64,000 nucleotides of DNA from Parietichytrium sp. I65-24A (Eukaryota > Sar > Bigyra > Thraustochytrida > Thraustochytriidae), in contig BLSF01000003.1 in the NCBI GenBank assembly GCA_012862575.1, forward strand, positions 1 to 64,000, read 5' to 3'. Positions 30,000-39,900 of the stretch are shown here, one piece after another. Below the pieces are notes generated by a model that was not told the origin of the DNA, searched no databases, and saw nothing but the letters and a program-made list of their open reading frames with translations. A program made the position numbers and the translations under genes. Position 1 is the stretch's first letter. Each line of letters opens with the position of its first letter.

Positions 30000-30590
30000 C
30001 CTCGCTCTCCAAGCTCAGCAAAACCGAGACACGGAATTCGAACGTTCACGCTTTGCAAAAGCGCAACTCTTTTGCAATCTTCTCCCTTCCTTTCCACGGC
30101 CTTTTGTCTTTCTCTCCCTAGCCTTATGGTCGACTTCCTGCGCTTGGCAATCTCTTTCACGCGTCCTCGACAGTCGTTCCTCTTCTAACGCTCCTTTTGC
30201 TCTTACACTTTCCACTTTGCACTTCGCACTTTCCACTTTGCACACACTTCGTCGCGTTCGAGGACTGCTGAAGGAGTAGTAATTAGAGCGACCCGATTTG
30301 AAAATTCTCCCTTCTCCTTCGGGCACGAGACTCTCAGAGTTCTCCGTAACAGCGGCGGTACCAATGCGGGGGTCAAGTGCGGAACCCAACGCAAATTTGA
30401 ATATTTGAGAGCGTATTTTTCGAACTGCCGGCTGTAATCGCGTATTTTTTGGACAAAGGGTAAGGATTAATTAGTCGAATCGATAGTCGCGAGAGCAGTT
30501 CTTGGGAGAATGTACCTGCGGTTCTTCAGAAGGTTCAGAACAGAATTCAGGTTCTTTGGGTTCTTCTTCACGCTCGGTTCTTCGGAACTT

Positions 30591-30691
30591 GTTGTTGTTG
30601 TTGTTGATGATGATGATGTTGTTGTTGTTGTTGAAATGTTGTTGTTGTTGGTGTTGTTGTTGTTGAAATGTTGTTGTTGTTGTTGTTGTTG
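30591..30691. repeat. (GTT)n microsatellite, unit A
   Basis: GTT units interrupted by GAT and GAAAT variants; it ends at the unknown base at 30692. Confidence 0.95.
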
Positions 30692-31190
30692 NTTGTTTTG
30701 CTTTGTTTTGCTTTGCCCTGTGCTGCTCTTGATGTTCATAAGAATGAAGTGAATGAATGAATGAATGAATGAATGTATGAAAAAATCAATCTTGAAAGCA
30801 ACGAAACACAACCGTGGGATAGCGAACTGTTCACTGCTGTTCAATCTGTTCCATGATCTCCTAACGCACCAGCTATATGCAGGGATAGGAGCGCAGTAAA
30901 AGTGGTTCGCTGTAGTGAGTGAGACTGAGAGTGAAAAAGTGCTAACTCAATAAACTCAATCGAGAAAGCCTCAGGCTGGTGGAGTGGGCGAAGGAAACAC
31001 GGCGGTGAAATGGTGATTCGTCTGGACAAAATGACAAATATTGATTCATGATTCACGCGGATATTCATGATACGAGATAGATGGATAGATAGATAGATAG
31101 ATAGATAGATGTACTGTACTAACGAGGGATATGTCATGACTTGCAGAAGATATTAGTTGGCCTGTCAGAGTCGAAAGAGCTCTGCGGAAG

Positions 31191-31930
31191 CTAAGCCTTC
31201 TTCTTGCGGCTCTTCTTTGGCGGCTGGTATTCAGGGTAGTCGAGATCCTCCTGTTGCCGGATACGATCGAATGATGTAGCAGAGAAGAAGTGGTCAGAGG
31301 ACGCACGAAATGTACACTTGTCATACTATGATCAACACTTACCTTGAGTCCGAGAACCTCCAAAGCTCTCTTCTTGTCCATACCATGCTTCTTTTTCAAG
31401 AAGGACAAAAGCTCCCAAACGTTTTCAGTCCATCGATTTGCCGAATCCTTGCAGATCTGCACCTGGTTCATGAGATCAATTGCTTTGTTGGGATCATTCT
31501 CCTTGAGCTGTGCGAGCGAGCGCTCGTGACCGGCCTTCTTCTCCTGCAAAGAGCGGAGTTCGGTGAGAAGCTTTTCCCTCGCTTCCGACGGTTGTCTGTC
31601 GGCTTCCAGCCTGGCTTTGCGCTCCCTGGCTTTCTCAATTTCAAGCTTGACTGACTTGAGCTCCTCGTCCAGTTGCGCGGCTTTGGTTTGCAACACTCCA
31701 AGCTCCTTGCCAGGGAACGACCAGAACCAGTTTGTGCTGCCGATCTTATCCATGTCCACCAACGCGTCGGACACCATCTCCTCCAATATAGGCTTGATTG
31801 TCATTTGCGACACGCCAGCCTTCGCGCCCAGCTTCTCAATCTGCTTGAGCGTGAAAGGCTCTTTGCTCTCATGGAAGATAGCTCTCAGCCTCTCCTTCTT
31901 CTCATCCGCGGACAACCCTTTCTTGCCCAT
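31191..31930 (-). CDS. MND1: Meiotic nuclear division protein 1, copy B (two exons)
   Basis: Second copy, offset by exactly 1931 bp from copy A over the coding region: exon 1 31343-31930, exon 2 31191-31250, intron with the same borders. The predicted protein is identical to copy A, so selection has not separated the two, or the duplication is very recent, or copy B is an assembly effect. Its promoter side (31931-32517) differs from copy A's by several substitutions and a small deletion near 32175. Function as for copy A. Confidence 0.88.
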
Positions 31931-32517
31931 CCTCGCTCTCCAAGCTCAGCAAAACCAAGACACGGAATTCGAACGTTCACGCTTTGCAAAAGCGCAACTC
32001 TTTTGCAATCTTCTCCCTTCCTTTCCACGGCCTTTTGTCTTTCTCTCCCTAGCCTTATGGTCGACTTCCTGCGCTTGGCAATCTCTTTCACGCGTCCTCG
32101 ACAGTCGTCCCTCTTCTTACGCTCCTTTTGCTTTTACACTTTCCACTTTGCACTTCGCACTTTCCACTTTGCACTTCGTCGCGTTCGAGGACTGCTGAAG
32201 GAGTAGTATTTAGAGCGACCCGATTTGAAAATTCTCCCTTCTCCTTCGGGCACGAGACTCTCAGAGTTCTCCGTAACAGCGGCGGTACCAATGCGGGGGT
32301 CAAGTGCGGAACCCAACGCAAATTTGCATATTTGAGAGCGTATTTTTCGAACTGCCGGCTGTATTCGCGTATTTTTTGGACAAAGGGTAAGGATTAATTA
32401 GTCGAATCGATAGTCGCGAGAGCAGTTCTTAGGAGAATGTACCTGCGGTTCTTCAGAAGGTTCAGAACAGAATTCAGGTTCTTTGGGTTCTTCTTCACGC
32501 TCGGTTCTTCGGAACTT

Positions 32518-32537
32518 GTTGTTGATGATGATGATGA

Positions 32538-32571
<34 letters not shown>

Positions 32572-32607
32572 GTTGAAATGTTGTTGTTGTTGTTGTTGTT
32601 GTTGAAA

Positions 32608-32653
<46 letters not shown>

Positions 32654-32706
32654 ATTGTTGTTGTTGTTGTTGTTGTTGTTGAAATGTTGGTTGTTGTTGT
32701 TGTTGC
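32518..32706. repeat. (GTT)n microsatellite, unit B
   Basis: Longer than in unit A, with similar GAT and GAAAT interruptions. It produces long poly-Asn/Gln/Thr or poly-Leu/Cys frames that are not genes. Confidence 0.95.
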
Positions 32707-32892
32707 TTTTAATGATGCCACTGATCTTCATTTCACCTCAGCAAAGCGCGTACGGGAGCGAACAGACAAGGTGCAGAACGTGGCGGACATGCGATATGGG
32801 AGATGCGAGTCTAAATGCAAAATGGTAAAATGAGGATGGAGGTGGGAAGTGAGAAGTGGGAAGTGGAAAATGAAAAGACAGGTTTTAGTTCT

Positions 32893-33804
32893 TTAGTACA
32901 CGTCGTCAGGTTGCGGCGCAGGGTCTGCGCTGCACCATTTGCTCGCCCGTGAGGTGCCGAGGCGCGTCGCTCCAGCAGCGAGCATTGCCTGTGCCTCCTC
33001 CACGGACTTGAGGCCGCCGCTGGCCTTGACTTGAACGTATGGCAGGTTGTTGGCGTCGATAGGAACCATGGCGAACGCCTCCTGCACGCTGCGCTTCATG
33101 AGGGTGACATCGTCGACGGTAGCGCCGCCCTTGGCGAAACCGGTGGACGTTTTGACGAATTCGGCGCCGGCGAGCGCGGAGATCTTGGACACGGCCACCT
33201 TCTCGGCGTCGGTAAGCAAGCAGGTCTCGATGATGACCTTGCAAATGGCGCCATGCTGCTTACAAACGGCGACCACAGAGGCGATGTCGCGCACCACAAA
33301 GTCCCAGTCTTGCGACTTGACGCGGCCCACGTTGATGACCATGTCAATCTCCTGCGCTCCGTCCTCGATTGCCTGCATAGCCTCGAATGCCTTGACGCTG
33401 CTCGCATTCGCGCCCAGAGGAAAGCCGACCACGGCGCAAACTTTGATGCTATCCTGAACGCCGAGCTGGGTCAAAGCCTGCTTGCACAGTTTCACGTTGG
33501 CTCCGTTTACGCAGACCGCCTGAAAACCGAATTTAGCGGCCTCAAGGCACAGGCGTGCAATTTCTTCATTCGTGGCGTCCTGCGAGAGCAGAGTGTGGTC
33601 TACGAAAGGAGCCACCACGGTCCTAGCTGTGAGCTTTGCGACCATGCTGCCAATCTTGGAGACTGAGGCGCCTGCGACGGCGGCAGCTTCCTTCCGCGCG
33701 TCAAGAGGCTCGCAGCGGGTCTGGCTGGCAATCGTTGCGGCGCCGCCAACTGCGACTCCGCCCGCGAGGCGGGCAAACCTCGCCAGCTTTGCTGCTCTGT
33801 GCAT
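32893..33804 (-). CDS. DERA: Deoxyribose-phosphate aldolase
   Basis: 303 residues. The class I aldolase splits 2-deoxyribose 5-phosphate into glyceraldehyde 3-phosphate and acetaldehyde, feeding deoxynucleosides into glycolysis. The TIM barrel begins near residue 60: FVDHTLLSQDATNEEI, then AVCVNGANVKLC, VVGFPLGANASSVKAFEA, EIDMVINVGRVKSQDW, KVIIETCLLTDAEKV, then EFVKTSTGFAKGGAT with Schiff-base Lys218, and VQVKASGGLKS with the second catalytic Lys260. The first 45-55 residues (MHRAAKLARFARLAGGVAVGG) are basic and hydrophobic, unusual for this enzyme, and look like an organelle presequence, probably mitochondrial. GC-rich codons. Enzyme identity firm; location inferred. Confidence 0.93.
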   Translation of the reverse strand: MHRAAKLARFARLAGGVAVGGAATIASQTRCEPLDARKEAAAVAGASVSKIGSMVAKLTARTVVAPFVDHTLLSQDATNEEIARLCLEAAKFGFQAVCVNGANVKLCKQALTQLGVQDSIKVCAVVGFPLGANASSVKAFEAMQAIEDGAQEIDMVINVGRVKSQDWDFVVRDIASVVAVCKQHGAICKVIIETCLLTDAEKVAVSKISALAGAEFVKTSTGFAKGGATVDDVTLMKRSVQEAFAMVPIDANNLPYVQVKASGGLKSVEEAQAMLAAGATRLGTSRASKWCSADPAPQPDDVY

Positions 33805-34380
33805 GATGGTGGTAAGATGTGCTCTGCTTGCTCAGCGAATCGAGTCTGCTTGCGTGTTGTCGAAGGAAGATTCTACGAGTACAGCGGATTGCAGCTGCGA
33901 CTGGAGGGGGGTCTGCAGTGACATGCCATGACTCAGCGTTGCATGATGTAACCTTCAAGAGCTTCGTTACATCTCACTACTCACTGTCAGTACACTCGCT
34001 AGGTCACATTACAGAACCTACATACAAGGTGTACTAGTTGGCCTACTGGATGCAGGGTGCATGTGTGGTTGCTGGATGTGCTATCAGAACAGAATTCACT
34101 GTCAGGTGTGGTATGCAAACGTAGCTTGGCATAAGCTGACCGGAACGTTTCGGGGGAAAATGAGAAAATTGCTCTGCACGTGTCCGCGATTGACAGGGAA
34201 ATGCGACGTGAAAGCGTTGTGATTTGCAGGGTGTAAGGTGAATGTATGTCTCGAAATTACTTGGCAAAACGAATTCATCTTATAGTGGCTTCGCTAGGCT
34301 AGCTAGCATAACTTACAAATAAAAACCAGCTCAGAAAAAAAGGGCGAAGCGGAGTGAAGGCAAAGTATGATGATTCTGGC
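33805..34380. other. Interval between DERA promoter and the ZZ/bromodomain gene 3' end
   Basis: Holds the DERA upstream region, with GAGTAC at about 33888 and the dyad motif at 33978-33992. No gene seen. Confidence 0.5.
33978..33992. promoter_or_regulatory. Dyad motif TACTCACTGTCAGTA upstream of DERA
   Basis: A perfect match to TACTSACWGTSAGTA, 174 bp upstream of the DERA ATG. Confidence 0.5.
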
Positions 34381-36465
34381 TCACCACATGGATTTAAAAA
34401 CATTCTCCAGGATTGGTTCAAGCGCGTCCAACTTGGAATTGAGGGCTTTGTTTTCTTTCTTCGCTTCCGCGATCTCCGCATGGAGCTTTTCAAGGAGTGA
34501 CTTCGGGCTAGAGTCGGTTTGATCATTTTGAAGCAAGAGAGATTCTGACGTCTTTGAAGATTTCGCACGAGGTGATTGTTGCTTTGCTTTCTTGGTCGGC
34601 TTGCTGACATCTAGCTCTTCTGGGATCGTCGATGTTGGTTTCAGTCTTTCTTTAGTGGTCAGAGAAGTCCGTTCCCGTTGGGCTTTGGGAAGCGGGAGAG
34701 GGGTTTCTCCATCGCTATTGTCATCAAATTGCGCCACTTCTCTTGAGCGCTTTGCAGAATCTCTTTGCGTCGCCGAAGCAACCCGCGCCGAGCGCACGAC
34801 TTCGGTTGAAGTGTCCCGTGAAGTTGCGTTTCCGTTTTCTGCGTCTTTGTTAGGCTCGATGTCAGACAACTGCAAGGACTTCCACGGAAACGTGCTTGTT
34901 GAACCGAGAGGGGTGTGGAGCTCGGGCCACAAAACGATGAGGTTGTAAATTGCTGAAGCAGACACCTGATTGAAAAATTTCGCGGCCACATGAAATGGAT
35001 CAATTTCCGGATTAAATGTCATGGCATTGGTCCAAACCAGTTCCACCTTTACGCAGAACTTCTTGACGAGCTTCACCGGGCTAGAAACTGCTATTTCTGA
35101 GTCTGGCGATTGGATCCACCTCTTAACTGTGCCAAGGTCACTCGGCTGCTTGATTTTTTCGTAATACAGGGGAACACTTCTTTCCACTGGCGCGCCAAAC
35201 CAATCGTCCGTGTCTTCGTCTTTGAATTTGAGTTGTGAGACAATCCCGACAAGCACAGCTCGAACCGTATGCATGTCAAAAAAGACCTGCGTGCGGGCTT
35301 GTTCGGCAGCGTCAAGCGGATCTGAAGCAATGCAAAGTGTGTGCGAAGCAATTTCGCTGGCTAGTAGCGCATTATGCATATACATTCGCTTCAAGACGTT
35401 GGGAACGCCGTTCAAAACGCGTCCAGAGAGCCCACACTCAGCCAGCGTCACCTCATAGGCATCAATCCCGGTTTCGTAAATTCGCAGACACTGCTCGGCA
35501 TTCTTGCTTCCATATCGTTTCAGGTTGAGCGTGATTGAAAGAGCACTCAGATACTCTTTCAGCGTGGAGACACTACGTAGAGAGGATTTCTTATTTGCGC
35601 CAAGGCGAGCAAGAGTCGAATGCGAGAGAACTGCGCTTCGCGAAGATGACTTTTTCTTTGCCGGACCAGAACCCCTCAACCCTTCTCTTCGACGCAAGGA
35701 GAACCTGACGAGCTTATGGTTGACCGCGTGTGGCGCGCCGTTCCGGACACAATTCTCGCACATGTCAAAGTCGTCGCAAGTTGTGCACTCCCAGCGGAAG
35801 TCCTTAATCGGATACAGGCCACAGAGGTCACATTTGTAGTACATAAAGTATGGGCGCTTGGACAATACACTTGAGGACACCGTTGTCTCCGATATTGTGC
35901 CGTTGAGATATTCTGTGACAACATGGTTATTCGTTTCTGATTTCGCATTTGACTTTGACGTGTTCTCGCTTGACTTTTCCTGCTCCAACACCGCTGCAGG
36001 ATCTTCACTAGGCGACTCCAACTGGTTGCGCATCCATGGAGCTCGACGAGATCGCGCCGAGGAGCGAGCACTCGCCTCTTCGTCCTGACCTTCCTTGTCA
36101 TCATGTGGCTCCGAAAGCGATTGGAGCACTAGTCCTCTACCTGGCGAAGACCTGCCCGTGGCTTCGTTTTCATTATGTTCTGTCTCTTTTAGGGTCTCCA
36201 CTCCTTGCTTGCTCTCGCTAGCCAGACTACATTTCTCACCCAAAATCTGGTCCTCTTTTTGAGACCCGCCCGCCCTGCAATCTGAGCTTTCCACTCCAGC
36301 GGTCCTTTCAGGAGAGCCCGAGTCCGAGGCTTTTTCCACACTCGTCTCGTCTCCGCCGTCTTCAACTTCGAGCACCAAATTCTTGGTCGTAGAATGAGTG
36401 GCGTTTCCACCTCCATAATGGTCTGCGTCTATTACTTGAAGAGCTTCGCCCGGCGACTGCGACAT
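34381..36465 (-). CDS. ZZ zinc-finger and bromodomain protein
   Basis: 694 residues. The N-terminal 200 are acidic, Ser/Glu-rich and disordered. A ZZ-type zinc finger lies at about 205-255: YKCDLCGLYPIKDFRWEC, then TCDDFDMCENCVRNG with His residues after. A basic stretch follows, then a helical segment at about 300-370 (LKEYLSALSITLNLKRYGSK; TGIDAYEVTLAECGL) that may be SAM-like. A bromodomain spans about 415-512, with VPLYYEKIKQPSDLGTVKRW and the acetyl-lysine Asn in WTNAMTFNPEID. The C-terminus is basic with a short coiled coil. ZZ fingers and bromodomains both read histone tails, so a chromatin reader is likely. It resembles no CBP/p300 (no HAT domain). Modules firm; role inferred. Confidence 0.85.
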   Translation of the reverse strand: MSQSPGEALQVIDADHYGGGNATHSTTKNLVLEVEDGGDETSVEKASDSGSPERTAGVESSDCRAGGSQKEDQILGEKCSLASESKQGVETLKETEHNENEATGRSSPGRGLVLQSLSEPHDDKEGQDEEASARSSARSRRAPWMRNQLESPSEDPAAVLEQEKSSENTSKSNAKSETNNHVVTEYLNGTISETTVSSSVLSKRPYFMYYKCDLCGLYPIKDFRWECTTCDDFDMCENCVRNGAPHAVNHKLVRFSLRRREGLRGSGPAKKKSSSRSAVLSHSTLARLGANKKSSLRSVSTLKEYLSALSITLNLKRYGSKNAEQCLRIYETGIDAYEVTLAECGLSGRVLNGVPNVLKRMYMHNALLASEIASHTLCIASDPLDAAEQARTQVFFDMHTVRAVLVGIVSQLKFKDEDTDDWFGAPVERSVPLYYEKIKQPSDLGTVKRWIQSPDSEIAVSSPVKLVKKFCVKVELVWTNAMTFNPEIDPFHVAAKFFNQVSASAIYNLIVLWPELHTPLGSTSTFPWKSLQLSDIEPNKDAENGNATSRDTSTEVVRSARVASATQRDSAKRSREVAQFDDNSDGETPLPLPKAQRERTSLTTKERLKPTSTIPEELDVSKPTKKAKQQSPRAKSSKTSESLLLQNDQTDSSPKSLLEKLHAEIAEAKKENKALNSKLDALEPILENVFKSMW

Positions 36466-36977
36466 TGGCTTTCCGCAAACACAGTCCCGTCAAAAGTGCA
36501 AAATCACTTTCGAAGTCTTGCTGCACTTGTTTCAGGCGAAGTCGGCTAGCAATGCTGATACCTTGCTAAAAGCCTAGGTACTCGAGGACAGCTCCCCGTC
36601 ATATGTCTCAAGTCGTTTCAGTCGCATACAGTGTATATTCCCGTGAGCTCTGGTTCGAGAGGAGGAGCGCGTTCGTTGATCACGAGCAATAACGAGCATC
36701 ATTTGTTCTCTTGATCCAAACACTCCGATCCATTTTGGGCATTTTGGGCATTTTGGGTTTTGTGCGAGTCCGCGAGGACGGACGGCAATTTTGACGAACG
36801 ACTGATAGCCCCGCACACACGGAGCAGTAGAAACGCGGTGAGTAAGCGTAGGCGCAGGCTTGCACGTGTTTGTGGGTATCCATCCTTGTGTGTGTGGATA
36901 CTCGGTCTGTCAGCCACGGAGGATTGGGGCGTGAGATGGGCGGAAGGCTGTCGATAAAGAGTCATCTTGCGGAGGAA
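36466..36977. other. Divergent promoter interval, ZZ/bromodomain gene and four-TM gene
   Basis: Contains TACTCGAGGA at 36579-36588 and a CATTTTGGG triplication at 36731-36757. No gene seen. Confidence 0.5.
36579..36588. promoter_or_regulatory. TACTCGAGTA-type motif upstream of the ZZ/bromodomain gene
   Basis: TACTCGAGGA, one mismatch, 114 bp before the ATG at 36465. Confidence 0.45.
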
Positions 36978-37860
36978 ATGGCGGACTTTGGTCTGAAAGC
37001 TTCAACCACGCTGCTGGGGGCGAGCGCGGCGGCGCTAGTGACTTTTGGGGTGTACTCGTGGGTGACTATCCCTGGGGCTGGGCTGGTGAATGCTGTGCTC
37101 ATGGTGCTCGGCGCGTTTCTTGGCGTGCTGGTTGCCTTCGCGTCGTATTGCTTACCCAAGGAGAGCAGGAGGTTTCTGTTTGTGTACATCGTTACGGTAA
37201 GTTGGATGGGAATGGGTCATCTTTTGGCATCGAAAATATGTTGTCTGTCGTGAGCTTCGCGGAATGGAATCTGACGGGACTTTGGAACAGCTGAGGTTTT
37301 TGACCCTGGTGACGTTGATCTTCGGCGTTCTGTTCGCCGCCTTCAGCTCGCACGTGGTGTCGTGGTCGCGAGTGGAATTGACCGACCAACCGCTTGCCAC
37401 ATCCATTGTTCAAAAAGCGGGAATCTTTCTTCTCGTGGTGGCTTTGCTGATCTTGGTGACATACTTCTTGGCTAAAAAGGTGAGACGCGACCTCTTCAGT
37501 GAATACCAGCCTGTAAAAACTGGAGAGCGTGAACCAATCTCGGTTGGACGGAAACTCGGCAACCCCACGGACCGGAGTACAGGCAAAGGCATTCAGTACG
37601 GTGCACTTGACGAAGTATACTCTTCTGGTCGATCGACGTACCGGTTTGGTGACTCGGTTTCAGATGCCATGGACGACTACGAAGGAAGCCAGAGACCTGC
37701 GCCGCGGGATACGCCGAATGAGTTTTCCGATAACTACTACCCCCTAGACAACAGCCTCTTTGACAGCTCGAATCGCAAGTCAAGGGCAAACTCAGAGGAA
37801 GATGAAGCTGCAATTAGAGCAAAATATGCGCAGATATACGAAAAGTATTCGCTGGCTTGA
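36978..37860 (+). CDS. Four-transmembrane protein of unknown function, two exons
   Basis: Exon 1 is 36978-37196 and exon 2 is 37291-37860; the 94-bp intron starts GTAAGTTGG and ends GGAACAG, phase 0. The 262-residue product starts MADFGLKAST. Four hydrophobic helices lie at about 9-28 and 33-53 (exon 1), then about 65-95 across the splice junction and about 110-132. The C-terminal 120 residues are cytosolic in appearance, rich in Ser, Asp and Tyr, with NEFSDNYYPLDNSLF and a charged end. Without splicing the third helix is broken, which supports the intron. No family recognised; size and topology are like tetraspan membrane-trafficking proteins, but no signature is seen. Confidence 0.75.
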
Positions 37861-38185
37861 AAGACGCTCTGCGTTGGCCCACGCACCCACTTGTTTTCTG
37901 ACATTTTTGCCAATCCCCCTCTGAATCTATCACTGCAACAACAATTTAACAATAAACTTCTCACTTCTCCATTCAAATTGTACAGCGTTTTCTTCTTCTT
38001 TACAACCTACATCCTCCCAGTTCCAGATTATGCAATTTGCAATCTTGCTCTTAAAAAAGGACTATGGCGAGGCAAATGGCTTCTTTGCACATGTGCGACT
38101 GTGGCCGCGCTGCTCGTGTCCAACAACGTACAGGCGATCTTTGGGTGCTCAAAAAGACGCGGAGCAGAAGAAGGCACTCACTCGC
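37861..38185. other. Convergent 3' interval
   Basis: Lies between the four-TM gene and the MEIG1-like gene; AT-rich. Nothing else seen. Confidence 0.5.
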
Positions 38186-38650
38186 TCAGGCGTACTCGTA
38201 CATCTTAACTTGCCCAAGCATCTTGTCTTCAGCTTCCCTGTATGGCCTCCAATAAGAGTAATAGCCATTTTTCTTCACGCGCAGGCATTTGATGAAGCCA
38301 TTTTCGTCCCAGCGCGCAGGCTCACCATACGTTGCCTGGTATTCATAAATATCCTTCCAGCCAGCTGTCTGAAGTCTAAAATTTTCCTCCACAGCCTCGT
38401 CCCAAACTTTTGCCCTGCGAACCTTTATTGCTTTTCTCGAATCAAGGACCCCTTGCTTCTCTTCTGCGACCTTGCCTTCGCGCACCTTCTCTTCGTCAAT
38501 GCTTCGCGCTTTCGCTCTAAGTGGCTCCTTCCGCGCACCTCCTGCCGGTCTATGGCTTAACCTCGCGCCTCGAGTTGCAATCCCCGTCGACGCCGACGGT
38601 CTTTCCCGCTGGACCGGCGCGCCGCGTACGGAGAAGCCGCTGATCTCCAT
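38186..38650 (-). CDS. MEIG1 homologue (flagellar/manchette partner of PACRG)
   Basis: 154 residues. The C-terminal 77 match MEIG1 along their length: KVWDEAVEENFRLQTAGWKD and IYEYQ, then WDENGFIKCLRVKKNGYY and the final KMLGQVKMYEYA, equivalent to the KIYAY end of mammalian MEIG1 (88 residues). In mammals MEIG1 binds PACRG and is needed for sperm flagellum formation; homologues occur mainly in organisms with motile cilia. The N-terminal 75 residues are basic, Ala/Arg/Glu-rich and not part of the core domain. Both ends are clean: ATG at 38650 and a stop right after the family's C-terminus. Family call firm; flagellar role inferred from animals. Confidence 0.87.
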   Translation of the reverse strand: MEISGFSVRGAPVQRERPSASTGIATRGARLSHRPAGGARKEPLRAKARSIDEEKVREGKVAEEKQGVLDSRKAIKVRRAKVWDEAVEENFRLQTAGWKDIYEYQATYGEPARWDENGFIKCLRVKKNGYYSYWRPYREAEDKMLGQVKMYEYA

Positions 38651-39900
38651 CTCTCTGCTAACGTGTTCGCACAGAAAGACTGCGACAAAGAGCGCAGGCG
38701 AGCACCAAGTGTATTAAAGTAGAGCACGGAGAATGCAGGAGTAGAGCACCGAGAGTCTCGAAAGTCCCGTTACCTTGCGTGGCGTTCCCTGTGCTCCGCG
38801 ACCGTGAGCATCTGCGGACTTGCGGTGTCTCCCAACGTACTATTACGCTGCTTGTGCTTGTGACTGACAGCTCTCGTGCTTTGTTCGCATTCCTGTCCCT
38901 GCTACTCGCGTCTTTCTGAGAGCAGCGCCGCCATCGAACGAATACATGTCTTTAGACTCTCCGTACTTGCAAATGAATAATGATGGACGCCGCACTCTAG
39001 CGCTCTCTAGACGGACCAATAAGAGTCATGGGCCGTGATCACGTTCCAAGCTCGATGTATCCGTTAGCACTTTTAGGACCGTGACCGGACGTGATCATTC
39101 GTCGAATGAGAGTCAGTTTTAACATACCATTGTTCTGCCTTGTGCCGGAGCCCGGTACTCACAGAGTCAGTATGCGTAAACCAGGAAAGAGTGCGTTCGC
39201 AGTCAGCTCAGATGGAACCTCGCAAGTTGCATTGGCTAGGAGTCTGGATTCGATGACAACCTCGTGCATATGCGTCGAAGTGATTCGCTTTGCATGTAGT
39301 CAGAGTCAATTGTGCCCTCTGCGTGATTGCTCTCCGAACTTGAAGAAAAAAGAAAGACATCCGGCTTGGAAAAGCTTGAGGTTAGAAGACTGCTGCTTGG
39401 GTGTTGTTGAGTCAAGGCTAGGCGGATGGGCATGACAGTGAGCACACCTCGAAGAATTAAAACTTGATCGACCTTCTCACGATTGGGAAACACTAAACGA
39501 CGACTTTTGAGACGCGCAGATCGCGTGCACTGGCCACGCTCTATGTGCTGTGCATCAAAGGAAAAGCTTGCAGGCGAACCCCAAGCTCTGGAGTAGAGAG
39601 ACTGACCATCAGTCCATCTGTCATGGTTCAGACACCGTAAACAGTAGAGAACACATTCCTGGAAAAGTCCATCATGGGCTTACTGGGGTGGTATGCACGA
39701 TTTATGGCGCGGAGTTTGCATTGACTTGAGTGTGGAAAGTCCAATTGCCGTCACACATAAAAGCGCGAGGGCAAAGGAGCTTGCGAGTGAGAGCGAAGCT
39801 TCGAGCAAGGAAGGTCGCTGAATCCGAAACGCCGCAGAGTCCGAGGCATTGCAGAGCCTGAACGCGAAAACTTTGTTGTGCGAAAAGAATCTTATCTGCC
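38651..39900. other. Divergent promoter interval, MEIG1-like gene and myosin
   Basis: No convincing gene. A spaced version of the dyad motif (TACTCACAGAGTCAGTA) lies at 39156-39172. Confidence 0.5.
39156..39172. promoter_or_regulatory. Dyad motif variant TACTCACAGAGTCAGTA
   Basis: Same half-sites as TACTSACWGTSAGTA with a 3-bp instead of 1-bp centre; 506 bp from the MEIG1-like ATG and 729 bp from the myosin ATG. Confidence 0.3.

Larger units (their letters stand above)
28759..32706. repeat. Tandem duplication containing the whole MND1 gene
   Basis: Two direct units of about 1.93 kb: A 28759-30691 and B 30693-32706. Each starts with TTGTTTTGCTTTG, carries a GAAT microsatellite, the 3' flank, the complete MND1 gene, its promoter, and ends in a GTT-type microsatellite. 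The coding parts, introns and near flanks look identical in translation; the promoter and distal flanks differ by scattered single changes and small indels. A single unknown base (30692) sits exactly at the junction, so an assembly artefact or two joined alleles must be considered. Confidence 0.9.

Noticed and set aside
32398-32731. Long poly-Asn, poly-Thr and poly-Leu/Cys frames in the GTT tract
   Set aside because: They are produced by the microsatellite in every frame and have no flanking protein-like sequence.
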